Under the pieces are notes generated by a model. It was not told where the DNA came from and made no database searches. It was given only the letters and a program-made list of their open reading frames with translations. The position numbers and the translations under genes were made by a program. 56,901 nucleotides of DNA from Bacteroidales bacterium (GTDB lineage Bacteria > Bacteroidota > Bacteroidia > Bacteroidales > UBA932), in contig JAGCWD010000111.1 of NCBI GenBank assembly GCA_017962025.1, positions 1-56,901 on the forward strand, given 5' to 3'. Positions 18,503 through 25,985 of this stretch are shown here, piece after piece. Every line of letters begins with the position of its first letter. Position 1 is the stretch's first letter.

Positions 18503-19054
18503 ATGGAAAAACTGAACCATCCCGCCATCCTGGTCGTTGACATGCTCAACGACTTCGTGACCGGCGCCCTTGCTTGCGACCGCGGCAAGGCAATCGTACC
18601 CGCAACAGCCCGTCTTCTCAGAGCAGCCCGTGAGAAGGGTGTACCCGTGATTTTCTGCAATGACGCCCACATCCCCGGAATAGACCGTGAACTGAAGATC
18701 TGGGGAGACCATGCAATAGCAGGCACCCCGGGTGCCGAAGTCATCCCTGAACTGGAGCTCTGCGACAAGGACTTTGTAGTACCCAAGAGACGTTACAGCG
18801 GCTTCTTCCAGACCGACCTGGACATCCTTCTTAAGGAACTCGGAGTCCAAACCGTCGTTATGACCGGTCTCCATGCCCACATGTGCGTAAGGCACACATC
18901 CGCAGATGCATTCTGCCTGGGTTATGACGTTGTAGTCGCAAAGGAAGCAACAGACTCCTTCACAGAAGAAGACTACCTGAATGGCCTCGCTTACCTTAAG
19001 ACCTGCTACGGCGCCGACGCTTACTCTAATGAAGAACTGATCGCAGCCTTCTAG
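18503..19054 (+). CDS. Isochorismatase-fold cysteine hydrolase
   Basis: A 183-residue single-domain hydrolase with the complete family triad: Asp13 (ILVVDMLNDF), Lys95 (VPKRRYSGF) and Cys128 (HAHMC128VRHT). The usual G-V-x-T-D-x-C-V motif of nicotinamidases is changed to G-L-H-A-H-M-C-V, but a metal site (D54, H56 in NDAHIPG) is present as in PncA-like enzymes. Nicotinamidase is one possibility; hydrolysis of another amide is equally open. It lies 19 bases downstream of the GH51 gene and is the last gene before a strong terminator, so it may belong to the glycyl radical pathway rather than NAD salvage. Confidence 0.82.
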   Translation: MEKLNHPAILVVDMLNDFVTGALACDRGKAIVPATARLLRAAREKGVPVIFCNDAHIPGIDRELKIWGDHAIAGTPGAEVIPELELCDKDFVVPKRRYSGFFQTDLDILLKELGVQTVVMTGLHAHMCVRHTSADAFCLGYDVVVAKEATDSFTEEDYLNGLAYLKTCYGADAYSNEELIAAF

Positions 19055-19073
19055 AAACAAGGTCTAAAAGCAT

Positions 19074-19112
19074 ATAATCCCCACGCTACCTTCTGGATGG
19101 CGTGGGGATTAT
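19074..19112 (+). terminator. Intrinsic terminator of the glycyl radical/arabinoside operon
   Basis: A 13-bp perfect stem (ATAATCCCCACGC at 19074-19086 with its complement at 19100-19112) and a 13-base loop, followed by TTTATAC. It lies 19 bases after the isochorismatase stop and before the porin promoter. Confidence 0.85.
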
Positions 19113-19131
19113 TTTATACAGAGATTATTGT

Positions 19132-19139
19132 TATATTTG
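19132..19139 (+). promoter_or_regulatory. -7 box TATATTTG of the porin gene
   Basis: Exact match to the Bacteroidetes -7 consensus TAnnTTTG, ending five bases before the porin ATG. This implies a leaderless or nearly leaderless mRNA. No clear -33 TTTG at the usual spacing. Confidence 0.6.
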
Positions 19140-19144
19140 TGTTA

Positions 19145-20443
19145 ATGAAAAGGATATGGTCAATAGTCTTTGCGTTTACCTTGTCTTTCTGTGCTCTGGC
19201 CCAGGAAAACAATCTGAGCATAGATGCCGATTTCCTTACCCGTGGTGAAATCCGTTCCGGAGGATTACCTGTCAGCAAGGAGGAAGGAGCAATTAACAAG
19301 GATTTCGCCAGTTTCATCCTGGAAAGGACCTTGATCGGTCTGAACTATGACAGGAAAAACTTCTCCTCTAAGGTAATGGCCCAGCACAGCGGAACCTGGG
19401 GAAGTTCTGAAGGAGGTTCTTTCAATGTCTATGAAGCCTGGGTCCAGATGTCCTCGGACAAAGGATTCTTCGCAAAGGTAGGACGGCAGAATCTCTCCTA
19501 TGATGACCAGCGTATTTTCGGGGCTGACGACTGGGCTATGACTGCAAGGTCTCACGATGTCCTCAAGGCAGGGTACGAAGGTCACAATCAAAAGATACAT
19601 CTATTCGCTGCTTTCAACCAGAACACTGCCAACATCAATGGTGGCACTTATTACTCCGGTGGTGTTCAGCCTTACAAGGCGATGGAAGCTCTCTGGTACC
19701 ATTATGACATTCCCAAGACAAAGATCGGAATGTCCCTGCTTTTCATGAATGCCGCGATGCAGGGTGGGGAAAAGGATGAGCCAAACGAGAAAACCTACCA
19801 ACAACAGCTGATGGGAGGATTCCTTTCCTACCGTCCAAAGAAACTGAATGCAGAAGCCGCCTACTATCATCAGATGGGGAAGAGTGAAGGAGGTATTCCA
19901 ATCGATGCCTGGATGATGAGTTACAAAGCGACTTACTCCCCTTCTGTACAGTGGTCTTTCACTTCCGGCTATGACTATCTGAGCGGAGACGCCGATTTCG
20001 CCACCCCTTACAATGGACAGATCGGAATGATCCAACACAAGACCATCAAGGGTTTCAGTTCCCTGTACGGATCCCACCACAAGTTTTATGGTGCGATGGA
20101 TTTCTTCTACGTCACCACTTATGTCAGCGGTTTCACGCCGGGTCTGCAGAACCTGTATGCCGGACTGAGTTTCAAACCGGTAGAGAAGGTCTCGCTGGAT
20201 GCGATGTACCATTATCTCGCTACGGCGACCAAGCTCCGGAACGCCGACAAACCGCTCGGTCACGAAGTGGAGCTTTCTGCTTCCTATAAATTCATGAAAG
20301 AAGCAAAACTGAGCATAGGATATTCCTACATGAGAGGAACCGAGACAATGGTAATCCTAAAAAAGACGTCTGAGAACAGGCAGCTTCGCTGGGGATGGAT
20401 AATGCTCACTGTCTCTCCGAAGTTCTTCTACGGCAAGTGGTAG
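19145..20443 (+). CDS. Outer-membrane beta-barrel porin, alginate-export-like
   Basis: The ATG at 19145 gives signal peptide MKRIWSIVFAFTLSFCALAQ; an upstream in-frame ATG at 19097 is rejected because it lies inside the terminator and ahead of the promoter. The 432-residue protein shows alternating aromatic beta-strands throughout. It has the pattern of the alginate_export/porin family: LERTLIGLNYDRKNFSSKV, GRQNLSYDDQRIFGADDW, KAGYEGHNQKIHLFAAF, and a barrel-closing C-terminal strand ending in FFYGKW. It is probably a substrate-specific or general diffusion channel. Its stop overlaps the end of the convergent CtlX-fusion gene by 16 bases. Confidence 0.82.
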   Translation: MKRIWSIVFAFTLSFCALAQENNLSIDADFLTRGEIRSGGLPVSKEEGAINKDFASFILERTLIGLNYDRKNFSSKVMAQHSGTWGSSEGGSFNVYEAWVQMSSDKGFFAKVGRQNLSYDDQRIFGADDWAMTARSHDVLKAGYEGHNQKIHLFAAFNQNTANINGGTYYSGGVQPYKAMEALWYHYDIPKTKIGMSLLFMNAAMQGGEKDEPNEKTYQQQLMGGFLSYRPKKLNAEAAYYHQMGKSEGGIPIDAWMMSYKATYSPSVQWSFTSGYDYLSGDADFATPYNGQIGMIQHKTIKGFSSLYGSHHKFYGAMDFFYVTTYVSGFTPGLQNLYAGLSFKPVEKVSLDAMYHYLATATKLRNADKPLGHEVELSASYKFMKEAKLSIGYSYMRGTETMVILKKTSENRQLRWGWIMLTVSPKFFYGKW

Positions 20444-21963
20444 ATGACCTCTGCCATCATGCAACGGGCAGATCCACCTCCTATATCTTCTATGTGGGGA
20501 ATATGGACTGTCAGGATCGATCCTTTTTCATTCAATGCGGAAAGCTGTCTTTCGTCAAGGCTGCTCCTGGCCGTGTCGGACATGACGATGAAACGCTCCC
20601 CGGCTTTGTTCTTGACTTGGAGTATGTTGCAGGCAAAGTGAAGCATCTGGTCATAGGAAATATCTATGATTTCTTTCCCGGACGTAATCAGGTTACGCTC
20701 CACCATGGCAAGTTCTTCCGGGGAGATTATCACCTCCCTGCAGACTACTGCAAATCCATCCCCGACAGACATCATCACATTGGTGTGATAGATTGGATTG
20801 CCATTCCTGTCCACCGCATCAAACAGGACAGACTTGTACCCCATCTTCCGGCAGAATTCATCCAGGACTATCTCGGAAGTCCGTGGTGAACGACAGGCAT
20901 ATGCAATCCTTGAAACCCTGTCAAGTACCATGCTTCCCGTACTTTCCAGGAATTTACCCCTTTTCTCCCAGCCGGTCAGGTCCACCACTCTCCTGGTCCC
21001 TGCCTCTTCACGTATCACCCTCATGACTTCGGGTTTCCTTTCTTCCCTCCTGTTGGGAGCGAACATGGGATAGAGGACAAGCGAACCATCACCATGGGTT
21101 GAGAACCAGTTATTTGGGAATAATGCATCCGGAGTCTCCGGTTCTTTTGTATCCTCCACCACAACGACAGGGATGTCGTGGCTTTCCAACAAACGAACCA
21201 TTCCGTCAAATTCTTCCAGGACCTCATCCTGGATGTCCGGATCCTGGGTCTTGTGCTGGAAAAGATTGTTGGCTGCGGTCTGTTCGTTGTACCTGCAGCA
21301 GGCCGGTCTTACCATCAGGAGTTTGGTCAACCTTGCTGTCCATTTTGGAGCAGCAAGGCAGATCATCAGGTTACGTATCGAGAAGACTATGGAGAACTGG
21401 CCGATTGCAAGGACCCAGTCATGACGTATCAGACCGTAGGTTATTATCATCAAGGATCCGATTACTGCCAGTATCCAATGTCCCAAGGGTAGGAAAGAAG
21501 TCCCCCGCCGATAGCTGTACACCAGTTGGTAAACCGTGCGGAGCTCATAGGTCAGCTGCCCAAGCACACCAAACAGGAGCAGGTTCCGGGGGACGTATTC
21601 ATTACGCAGGAATACGTTGACGAAAGACGGGAAATCCTTGACTATCAACGCAAGGATTATCAGCGGGAAAACGGCCTGGAGAACGATAAGCGGACGCGGA
21701 ACCTTCTTGTAGAGGCCAAGGACACTGATGTTCCACATGTAGATGTAGTAACCGACGCTCTCGCCGAAAATAATGGAGAAGTCCTTCCTCAACCAACCAT
21801 AGAGATAGATGATAATGGCACCGATGCTGCTGAGCACCCAATAAACCCCGGGGGATTCCACCTTATGGGACTTCTCCGACATGTACCATTGAATCAGGAT
21901 CCGGGTACCATAGATACCCATTCCTGCCAATCCAAGAAGATATACCCATAACGGACTGTCCAT
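20428..21963 (-). CDS. Fusion of two LAB_N membrane repeats with a CtlX-type citrulline/arginine hydrolase (amidinotransferase fold)
   Basis: 511 residues from ATG 21963, which shares its A with the TGA of the upstream gene. Residues ~11-81 and ~132-202 are two copies of the lipid-A-biosynthesis N-terminal (LAB_N) unit, three TMs each (GxxxYxxRxxxQW... and GQLTYELRTVYQLVYS...). From Met217 (LLMVRP) to the end it is a pentein-fold hydrolase like CtlX: NEQTAANN, FPNNWFSTHGDG, Glu340 in LESTGSMV, His393 in HTNV and nucleophile Cys501 in GGGSARCMMAE. CtlX hydrolyses citrulline to ornithine in characterised bacteria. The two halves are normally separate proteins; here they are continuous in one frame, placing the hydrolase on the membrane. 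It overlaps the convergent porin gene by 16 bases. Confidence 0.85.
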   Translation of the reverse strand: MDSPLWVYLLGLAGMGIYGTRILIQWYMSEKSHKVESPGVYWVLSSIGAIIIYLYGWLRKDFSIIFGESVGYYIYMWNISVLGLYKKVPRPLIVLQAVFPLIILALIVKDFPSFVNVFLRNEYVPRNLLLFGVLGQLTYELRTVYQLVYSYRRGTSFLPLGHWILAVIGSLMIITYGLIRHDWVLAIGQFSIVFSIRNLMICLAAPKWTARLTKLLMVRPACCRYNEQTAANNLFQHKTQDPDIQDEVLEEFDGMVRLLESHDIPVVVVEDTKEPETPDALFPNNWFSTHGDGSLVLYPMFAPNRREERKPEVMRVIREEAGTRRVVDLTGWEKRGKFLESTGSMVLDRVSRIAYACRSPRTSEIVLDEFCRKMGYKSVLFDAVDRNGNPIYHTNVMMSVGDGFAVVCREVIISPEELAMVERNLITSGKEIIDISYDQMLHFACNILQVKNKAGERFIVMSDTARSSLDERQLSALNEKGSILTVHIPHIEDIGGGSARCMMAEVIYHLP

Positions 21964-23756
21964 CACTCTTCATTATTGGAGGTTCCGTAGAAATGCCGGA
22001 ACACTCTCTTCTGCATTTCCAGGGAAAGGGGCCGGACCAACGACCGGAGCATGGCCGGAGGGAAATCACAAGCTTTGAGGAGTATCAGTCCGTCAAGGCA
22101 GTTGCTGAACAGAGGATCCACATTGAAGCAAGCCACCCTGGCTCCGCAACTGAAGTACTTCCTCAGAAGGACGGGAAGACGGAACCTGCCGTCAGACATG
22201 TTAAAAAGGAGGCGGTCAAATGCATCTATGTCACCTTTCGGAATCTGGAGGAGTTCCTCCGGATTCACCTTCATGAAATCACTCTTGAACGGATGGGACG
22301 GTGAAGCAAACCTTTCAGCATCCGGAAGGCGGAAATCCCTTTCCAGGAAATATACTGCCAGACTCTTGTAGAGTTCCGGCAAGCTGTCGCTGATGCTCAC
22401 GGTACCCATGCAGGCAGTTGCGTTGGGATCCATCGTCATGGCCACTGCAAGTCCGGTCAGCATAAGCTTCAAGGGAAGGACCTCCCTCTGGTACTTGAAA
22501 GAGATAAATGACCTTCCCAATTCCATGCATCCAGGAAGGACTGTCGCAGCATCCGGGCCGAAACGGACCAGGCTGTCGGAATAGAACCCACTCATCCCTT
22601 TTTCTGGGAATACTGACGAACCGTAGCCTACCCGATAGGCTCCGGCTATTTCCCCGTTTGGAACATGCCAAAGGATAAGATGCTTGAAATAAGAATCATA
22701 TTCATCAGTGTCCGAAGACTTTCCCGTTCCTTCTCCGATAGAACGGAATGTCTCCTCACGGAGACGGTAGAGTTCCCTCATGGCATCAGGTGCATCAACC
22801 GCATCGACCAGATACACCTTGTAGTCACCGGCCTCGAAGAGGACCTTACCGTCATTCGATTCCATCTGTAGACGGACCTGTTCAGGACTGACTGGATCGG
22901 CGATCGCTTCAACTCCTGTCAAGGAATCGCTCTCCTTTGGCGGGACACACTGGGATTCCAGGGCATAGCACCGGTTGCGAAGGTATTTCCCAAGGGTTTT
23001 GACATCCATCCCTGCCAATTCCTGGACTGAAACCGGCCTTCCGATCCTGACCTTTATGGTTTTCCCCTTCTTGTTGACCATCTCCCTGACAAGTCTCACT
23101 GTCCTGAGCATTGGATGGATGCGTCCTAGGAGATGGAACATCCTGGAATTCCCGCCATCGAAATAGACCGGCACTACCGGGATGCCGGAATTATATATCA
23201 GCTTGATGACACTGGTGTCCCAAGGTTTGTCCTCAACAACATGCCCCTTCTGCCAAGTGGCAACTTCCCCGGCAGGGAACAAACCGAGCGGACCTCCGTC
23301 AGCGATATGGTCCAGCGCCTTCCTGATTCCTGTTACGCTTTTATGTCCTCCCTTGGAAAAATTATCAACCGGGATGAAGGTTTCTTTCAGGTTTGAGATC
23401 TGAGCCAGGAGGAAGGTTGTGAGTATCTTGAAATCACTACGGCGTGACCCAATTATCGCATCGAGGATGAGGCCGTCCGCTCCGCCATAATGATGGTTGG
23501 AAACGGTAAAGAATCCCCCTTCAAGGGGTATGTTATCCAACTGCTCGGATGGAAGTTCGAATGAAATGCCCATCACTCGGAGGACTGCGGAAGAAAAGTC
23601 AGGACCCTCCAGATCAGATATGCCTTTGTACCTGCGGTTCAAACGGCCCAGTTCCAACAACCGGTACAACACTCCGCTCGTCAGCCAACCCGTAAGTCCG
23701 TGAAGGCCCAAAGCCGATTGCAAAGCCTTCCTGTCCAGTAGTTTTTTCGCACTCAT
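21963..23756 (-). CDS. Bifunctional lyso-lipid O-acyltransferase / GNAT N-acyltransferase (OlsF/GlsAB-like aminolipid synthase)
   Basis: 597 residues in two parts. Residues ~60-280 are a PlsC-like acyltransferase with H89-x4-D94 (NHHYGGADG) and FPAGEVAT in place of FPEGTRS, as in hemolysin-type family members. Residues ~310-480 are an OlsB-like GNAT domain (MRELYRLREETF, YDSYFKHLILW, CMELGRSFIS). Proteins combining these activities make N-acyl, O-acyl amino-acid lipids: ornithine lipids by OlsF, glycine lipids by the separate GlsB/GlsA pair of Bacteroides. It should act at the inner membrane using acyl-ACP. Its TGA overlaps the ATG of the CtlX fusion (TGATG), so the two are translationally coupled. 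This suggests ornithine as acceptor, although glycine remains possible. Confidence 0.78.
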   Translation of the reverse strand: MSAKKLLDRKALQSALGLHGLTGWLTSGVLYRLLELGRLNRRYKGISDLEGPDFSSAVLRVMGISFELPSEQLDNIPLEGGFFTVSNHHYGGADGLILDAIIGSRRSDFKILTTFLLAQISNLKETFIPVDNFSKGGHKSVTGIRKALDHIADGGPLGLFPAGEVATWQKGHVVEDKPWDTSVIKLIYNSGIPVVPVYFDGGNSRMFHLLGRIHPMLRTVRLVREMVNKKGKTIKVRIGRPVSVQELAGMDVKTLGKYLRNRCYALESQCVPPKESDSLTGVEAIADPVSPEQVRLQMESNDGKVLFEAGDYKVYLVDAVDAPDAMRELYRLREETFRSIGEGTGKSSDTDEYDSYFKHLILWHVPNGEIAGAYRVGYGSSVFPEKGMSGFYSDSLVRFGPDAATVLPGCMELGRSFISFKYQREVLPLKLMLTGLAVAMTMDPNATACMGTVSISDSLPELYKSLAVYFLERDFRLPDAERFASPSHPFKSDFMKVNPEELLQIPKGDIDAFDRLLFNMSDGRFRLPVLLRKYFSCGARVACFNVDPLFSNCLDGLILLKACDFPPAMLRSLVRPLSLEMQKRVFRHFYGTSNNEE

Positions 23757-23812
23757 CCTGTAAACACTATAAAATTACAGATTATTCTTGAAAATAGCTA
23801 ACTTTACAAGTA

Positions 23813-24199
23813 ATGGACAAGCACATAGAAGTAGTTGCAGCGGTAATCCGTAAGGATGGAATGATCTTCGCTACCCAGAGAGGCTACGGGGATTTCAAGG
23901 ACTGGTGGGAGTTCCCCGGAGGAAAAGTCGAGCCTGGTGAATCCCTCGAAGAAGCCCTGAAAAGGGAAATACGGGAAGAGCTTTCCGCCGAGATCAGGAT
24001 AGAAAAACTCCTTCGGACAGTGGAATGGGATTATCCTGCCTTCCATCTGACCCTTCACTGTTTCCTCTGCTCACTGGCGACAGAAGGGATGAGCCTCAAT
24101 GAACACGAGGCTGCACGCTGGCTTGACGGGACGTCAATATATTCAGTGAAATGGCTACCGGCCGATATGGATGTCCTTCCTCTTATTGCTCTTCAATAA
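23813..24199 (+). CDS. NUDIX hydrolase, MutT-like
   Basis: A 128-residue single-domain protein with a full Nudix box at about residues 38-60 (GGKVEPGESLEEALKREIREEL); the final glycine of the canonical box is Ser. The N-terminal VVAAVIRKDGMIFATQRGYG and the segment DWWEFPGGK are typical of MutT/8-oxo-dGTP sanitising enzymes. It lies divergently from the aminolipid gene with 56 bases between starts; a weak TAACTTTA box lies at 23799-23806. Its last codons overlap the convergent antiporter gene by 17 bases. Confidence 0.88.
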   Translation: MDKHIEVVAAVIRKDGMIFATQRGYGDFKDWWEFPGGKVEPGESLEEALKREIREELSAEIRIEKLLRTVEWDYPAFHLTLHCFLCSLATEGMSLNEHEAARWLDGTSIYSVKWLPADMDVLPLIALQ

Positions 24200-25682
24200 G
24201 ATCGTCATCCGACTCTCCGACCACTATCACGAGATGGTCTCCTGACTGCAGTTTCATGCTCCCGTGAGGCACCAGGAAATGCTCGCCCCGCCGGACCATC
24301 ATCACACGTATTCCATGAGGAAGATTCATTTCCCTAAGGGTGGAGCCTCTCAAAAGGTCCTCTTCGGTAACCGTATGATCCCTGAGCATTCCCATCTCCT
24401 CGGGAATCTCCATTCCGAAAGTCTCAACCTGGGGATCCTCGTCATAGCTGAGTTTCAGGAGCTTGGCCATCGGAATCAGGGTCATGCCCTGGGTCACGAG
24501 GGAAAGTAGGGTGATGAAGAATACTATATTGAATATCTCTGAAGACCCCTCGACCTCAGCCACTACCGCATACAGGGCGAACAGAATAGGACCGGCTCCC
24601 TTGAGACCGACCCAGGAGATATAGAGTTTTGCCTTGGAAGACAACTTCCTGAAAGGAAGCAAGGATAGGAAAACACTGGCAGGACGCGCCACAAGCATCA
24701 TGAACAATCCGATCAGAAGAGCCGGGAGGGCAACCGGAAGCATGGCGGAAGGATCGACCAGCAACCCGAGCATGAGGAACATCAGGAGTTGCATCAGCCA
24801 TGTCAGGCCATCGAAGAATTTCATGACGTCCTTCTTCTCCGGAATCCCAGCCTTGTTACCCATCAGAATCGCGGCGACATAGATCGCAAGCAGGCCATTA
24901 CCATGGAGGACCGTAGCAAGACCGTCGGCGAAAAGACCAAGGCTCAGGATCAGGATTGAATATAGAGACCCTCCTGGGAGTTCTATCTTCTTGAGTACAT
25001 ACTTGGCACCATAGCCCACAGCCAATCCAACCAGCAGACCGACCGCAACCTGGAGCACCAGGATCCCGGCACCTGTCCAGAAATGCGCAATAGTCGTTCC
25101 TCCCATCGAGAAGAACTTCACAAAAATGATGGTTAAGATGTAGGCCATCGGGTCATTACTACCTGACTCGAGCTCAAGGAGGGGCGCCAACCTCTCCCTA
25201 AGATGCAGTTTCCTGCCCCTGAGAACGGAGAAAACCGAAGCAGAATCAGTCGATCCCATCACGGAAGCGAGGAGAAGGCAACCAAGGAGGGAGGAGCCGA
25301 TGGCACCGATATGTTTGCCCACCACCAGGTAAGTGAACAAACCGGTCAACAGGGCTGTAAGGAAAACTCCTAACGTGGATAGGACAGCTCCATGCCTCAT
25401 TATCGGTCTGGATTCTGAAAGGGAGGTCTCCAGACCACCTGTGAACAGGATGATGGTAATCGCAAAATGTCCAAGTGATTCAGCACTCTCGATGTCATCG
25501 AACCTCAACCCCAGGCCACCTCTTCCCACCAGCATACCAAGGATAAGGAAAAGGAGAAGGGATGGCATCCCAAGCCTTGCCCCCACCTTGATGATCATGA
25601 TGGCAATAAAGACCAGCAGTGAGACCAGCAGGAGGAGATACTCGGAAACGATGTTGACCGAAAAGAGGGAGAGTGGTATCAT
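24183..25682 (-). CDS. Cation:proton antiporter, CPA1 family with C-terminal TrkA-C domain (CvrA/NhaP2-like)
   Basis: A 499-residue integral membrane protein with 12-13 TMs (residues ~10-390). They include the GSTDSASVFSVLRGR and LESGSNDPMAYILT segments, where the Asp residues of the ND motif carry the exchanged ions. The soluble C terminus (~405-495) is a TrkA-C/RCK-C ligand-binding domain (LREMNLPHGIRVMMVRRGEHFLVPHGSMKLQSGDHLVIV). Such transporters exchange K+ or Na+ for H+, and RCK-C domains bind nucleotides such as c-di-AMP in several families. It is the last gene of a six-gene operon with alarmone and STAS/SpoIIE proteins; its ATG overlaps the STAS stop by four bases. Confidence 0.9.
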   Translation of the reverse strand: MIPLSLFSVNIVSEYLLLLVSLLVFIAIMIIKVGARLGMPSLLLFLILGMLVGRGGLGLRFDDIESAESLGHFAITIILFTGGLETSLSESRPIMRHGAVLSTLGVFLTALLTGLFTYLVVGKHIGAIGSSLLGCLLLASVMGSTDSASVFSVLRGRKLHLRERLAPLLELESGSNDPMAYILTIIFVKFFSMGGTTIAHFWTGAGILVLQVAVGLLVGLAVGYGAKYVLKKIELPGGSLYSILILSLGLFADGLATVLHGNGLLAIYVAAILMGNKAGIPEKKDVMKFFDGLTWLMQLLMFLMLGLLVDPSAMLPVALPALLIGLFMMLVARPASVFLSLLPFRKLSSKAKLYISWVGLKGAGPILFALYAVVAEVEGSSEIFNIVFFITLLSLVTQGMTLIPMAKLLKLSYDEDPQVETFGMEIPEEMGMLRDHTVTEEDLLRGSTLREMNLPHGIRVMMVRRGEHFLVPHGSMKLQSGDHLVIVVGESDDDLIEEQ

Positions 25683-25981
25683 TGGATTTCAAACAGGTTC
25701 AGGAATCCTGTCATCATGAAGACACTGCGGATCTCGTCATTGATTCCCTTGACAATCACCTTTCCTCCCTTGAGGATAGCGGCCTTACGGATAGAAAGGA
25801 AGATTCTCAAACCGGAACTCGAAATATAAGACAGCTTATCGCAATCAAGTATGATTGTACCTCCGGCATCTTCCATTACAGGATTGAGCACCTCGATAGC
25901 TTCCTGCGATGCAGGAGTGTCCAGACGGCCGGCAAACAGTATGGTCGTCACTTCTTCCAATTTGTTGATAGTAATTTCCAT
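25679..25981 (-). CDS. STAS-domain anti-anti-sigma-factor-like protein
   Basis: A 100-residue single STAS domain. The phosphorylatable serine lies in LSYISSSGLRIFL (about residues 52-58), the site phosphorylated in SpoIIAA/RsbV homologues; the GRLDTPAS strand-helix segment is also conserved. It is sandwiched between the SpoIIE/HATPase receptor (four bases upstream) and the antiporter (four-base overlap). It is the expected substrate of both the phosphatase and the kinase domain of the neighbour. Its binding partner is unknown: no sigma factor is encoded nearby. Confidence 0.9.
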   Translation of the reverse strand: MEITINKLEEVTTILFAGRLDTPASQEAIEVLNPVMEDAGGTIILDCDKLSYISSSGLRIFLSIRKAAILKGGKVIVKGINDEIRSVFMMTGFLNLFEIQ

Positions 25982-25985
25982 ATTT

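Noticed and set aside
19097..19144. Upstream ATG start for the porin
   Set aside because: The segment covers the terminator hairpin and promoter, and would place 16 residues ahead of a normal signal peptide.
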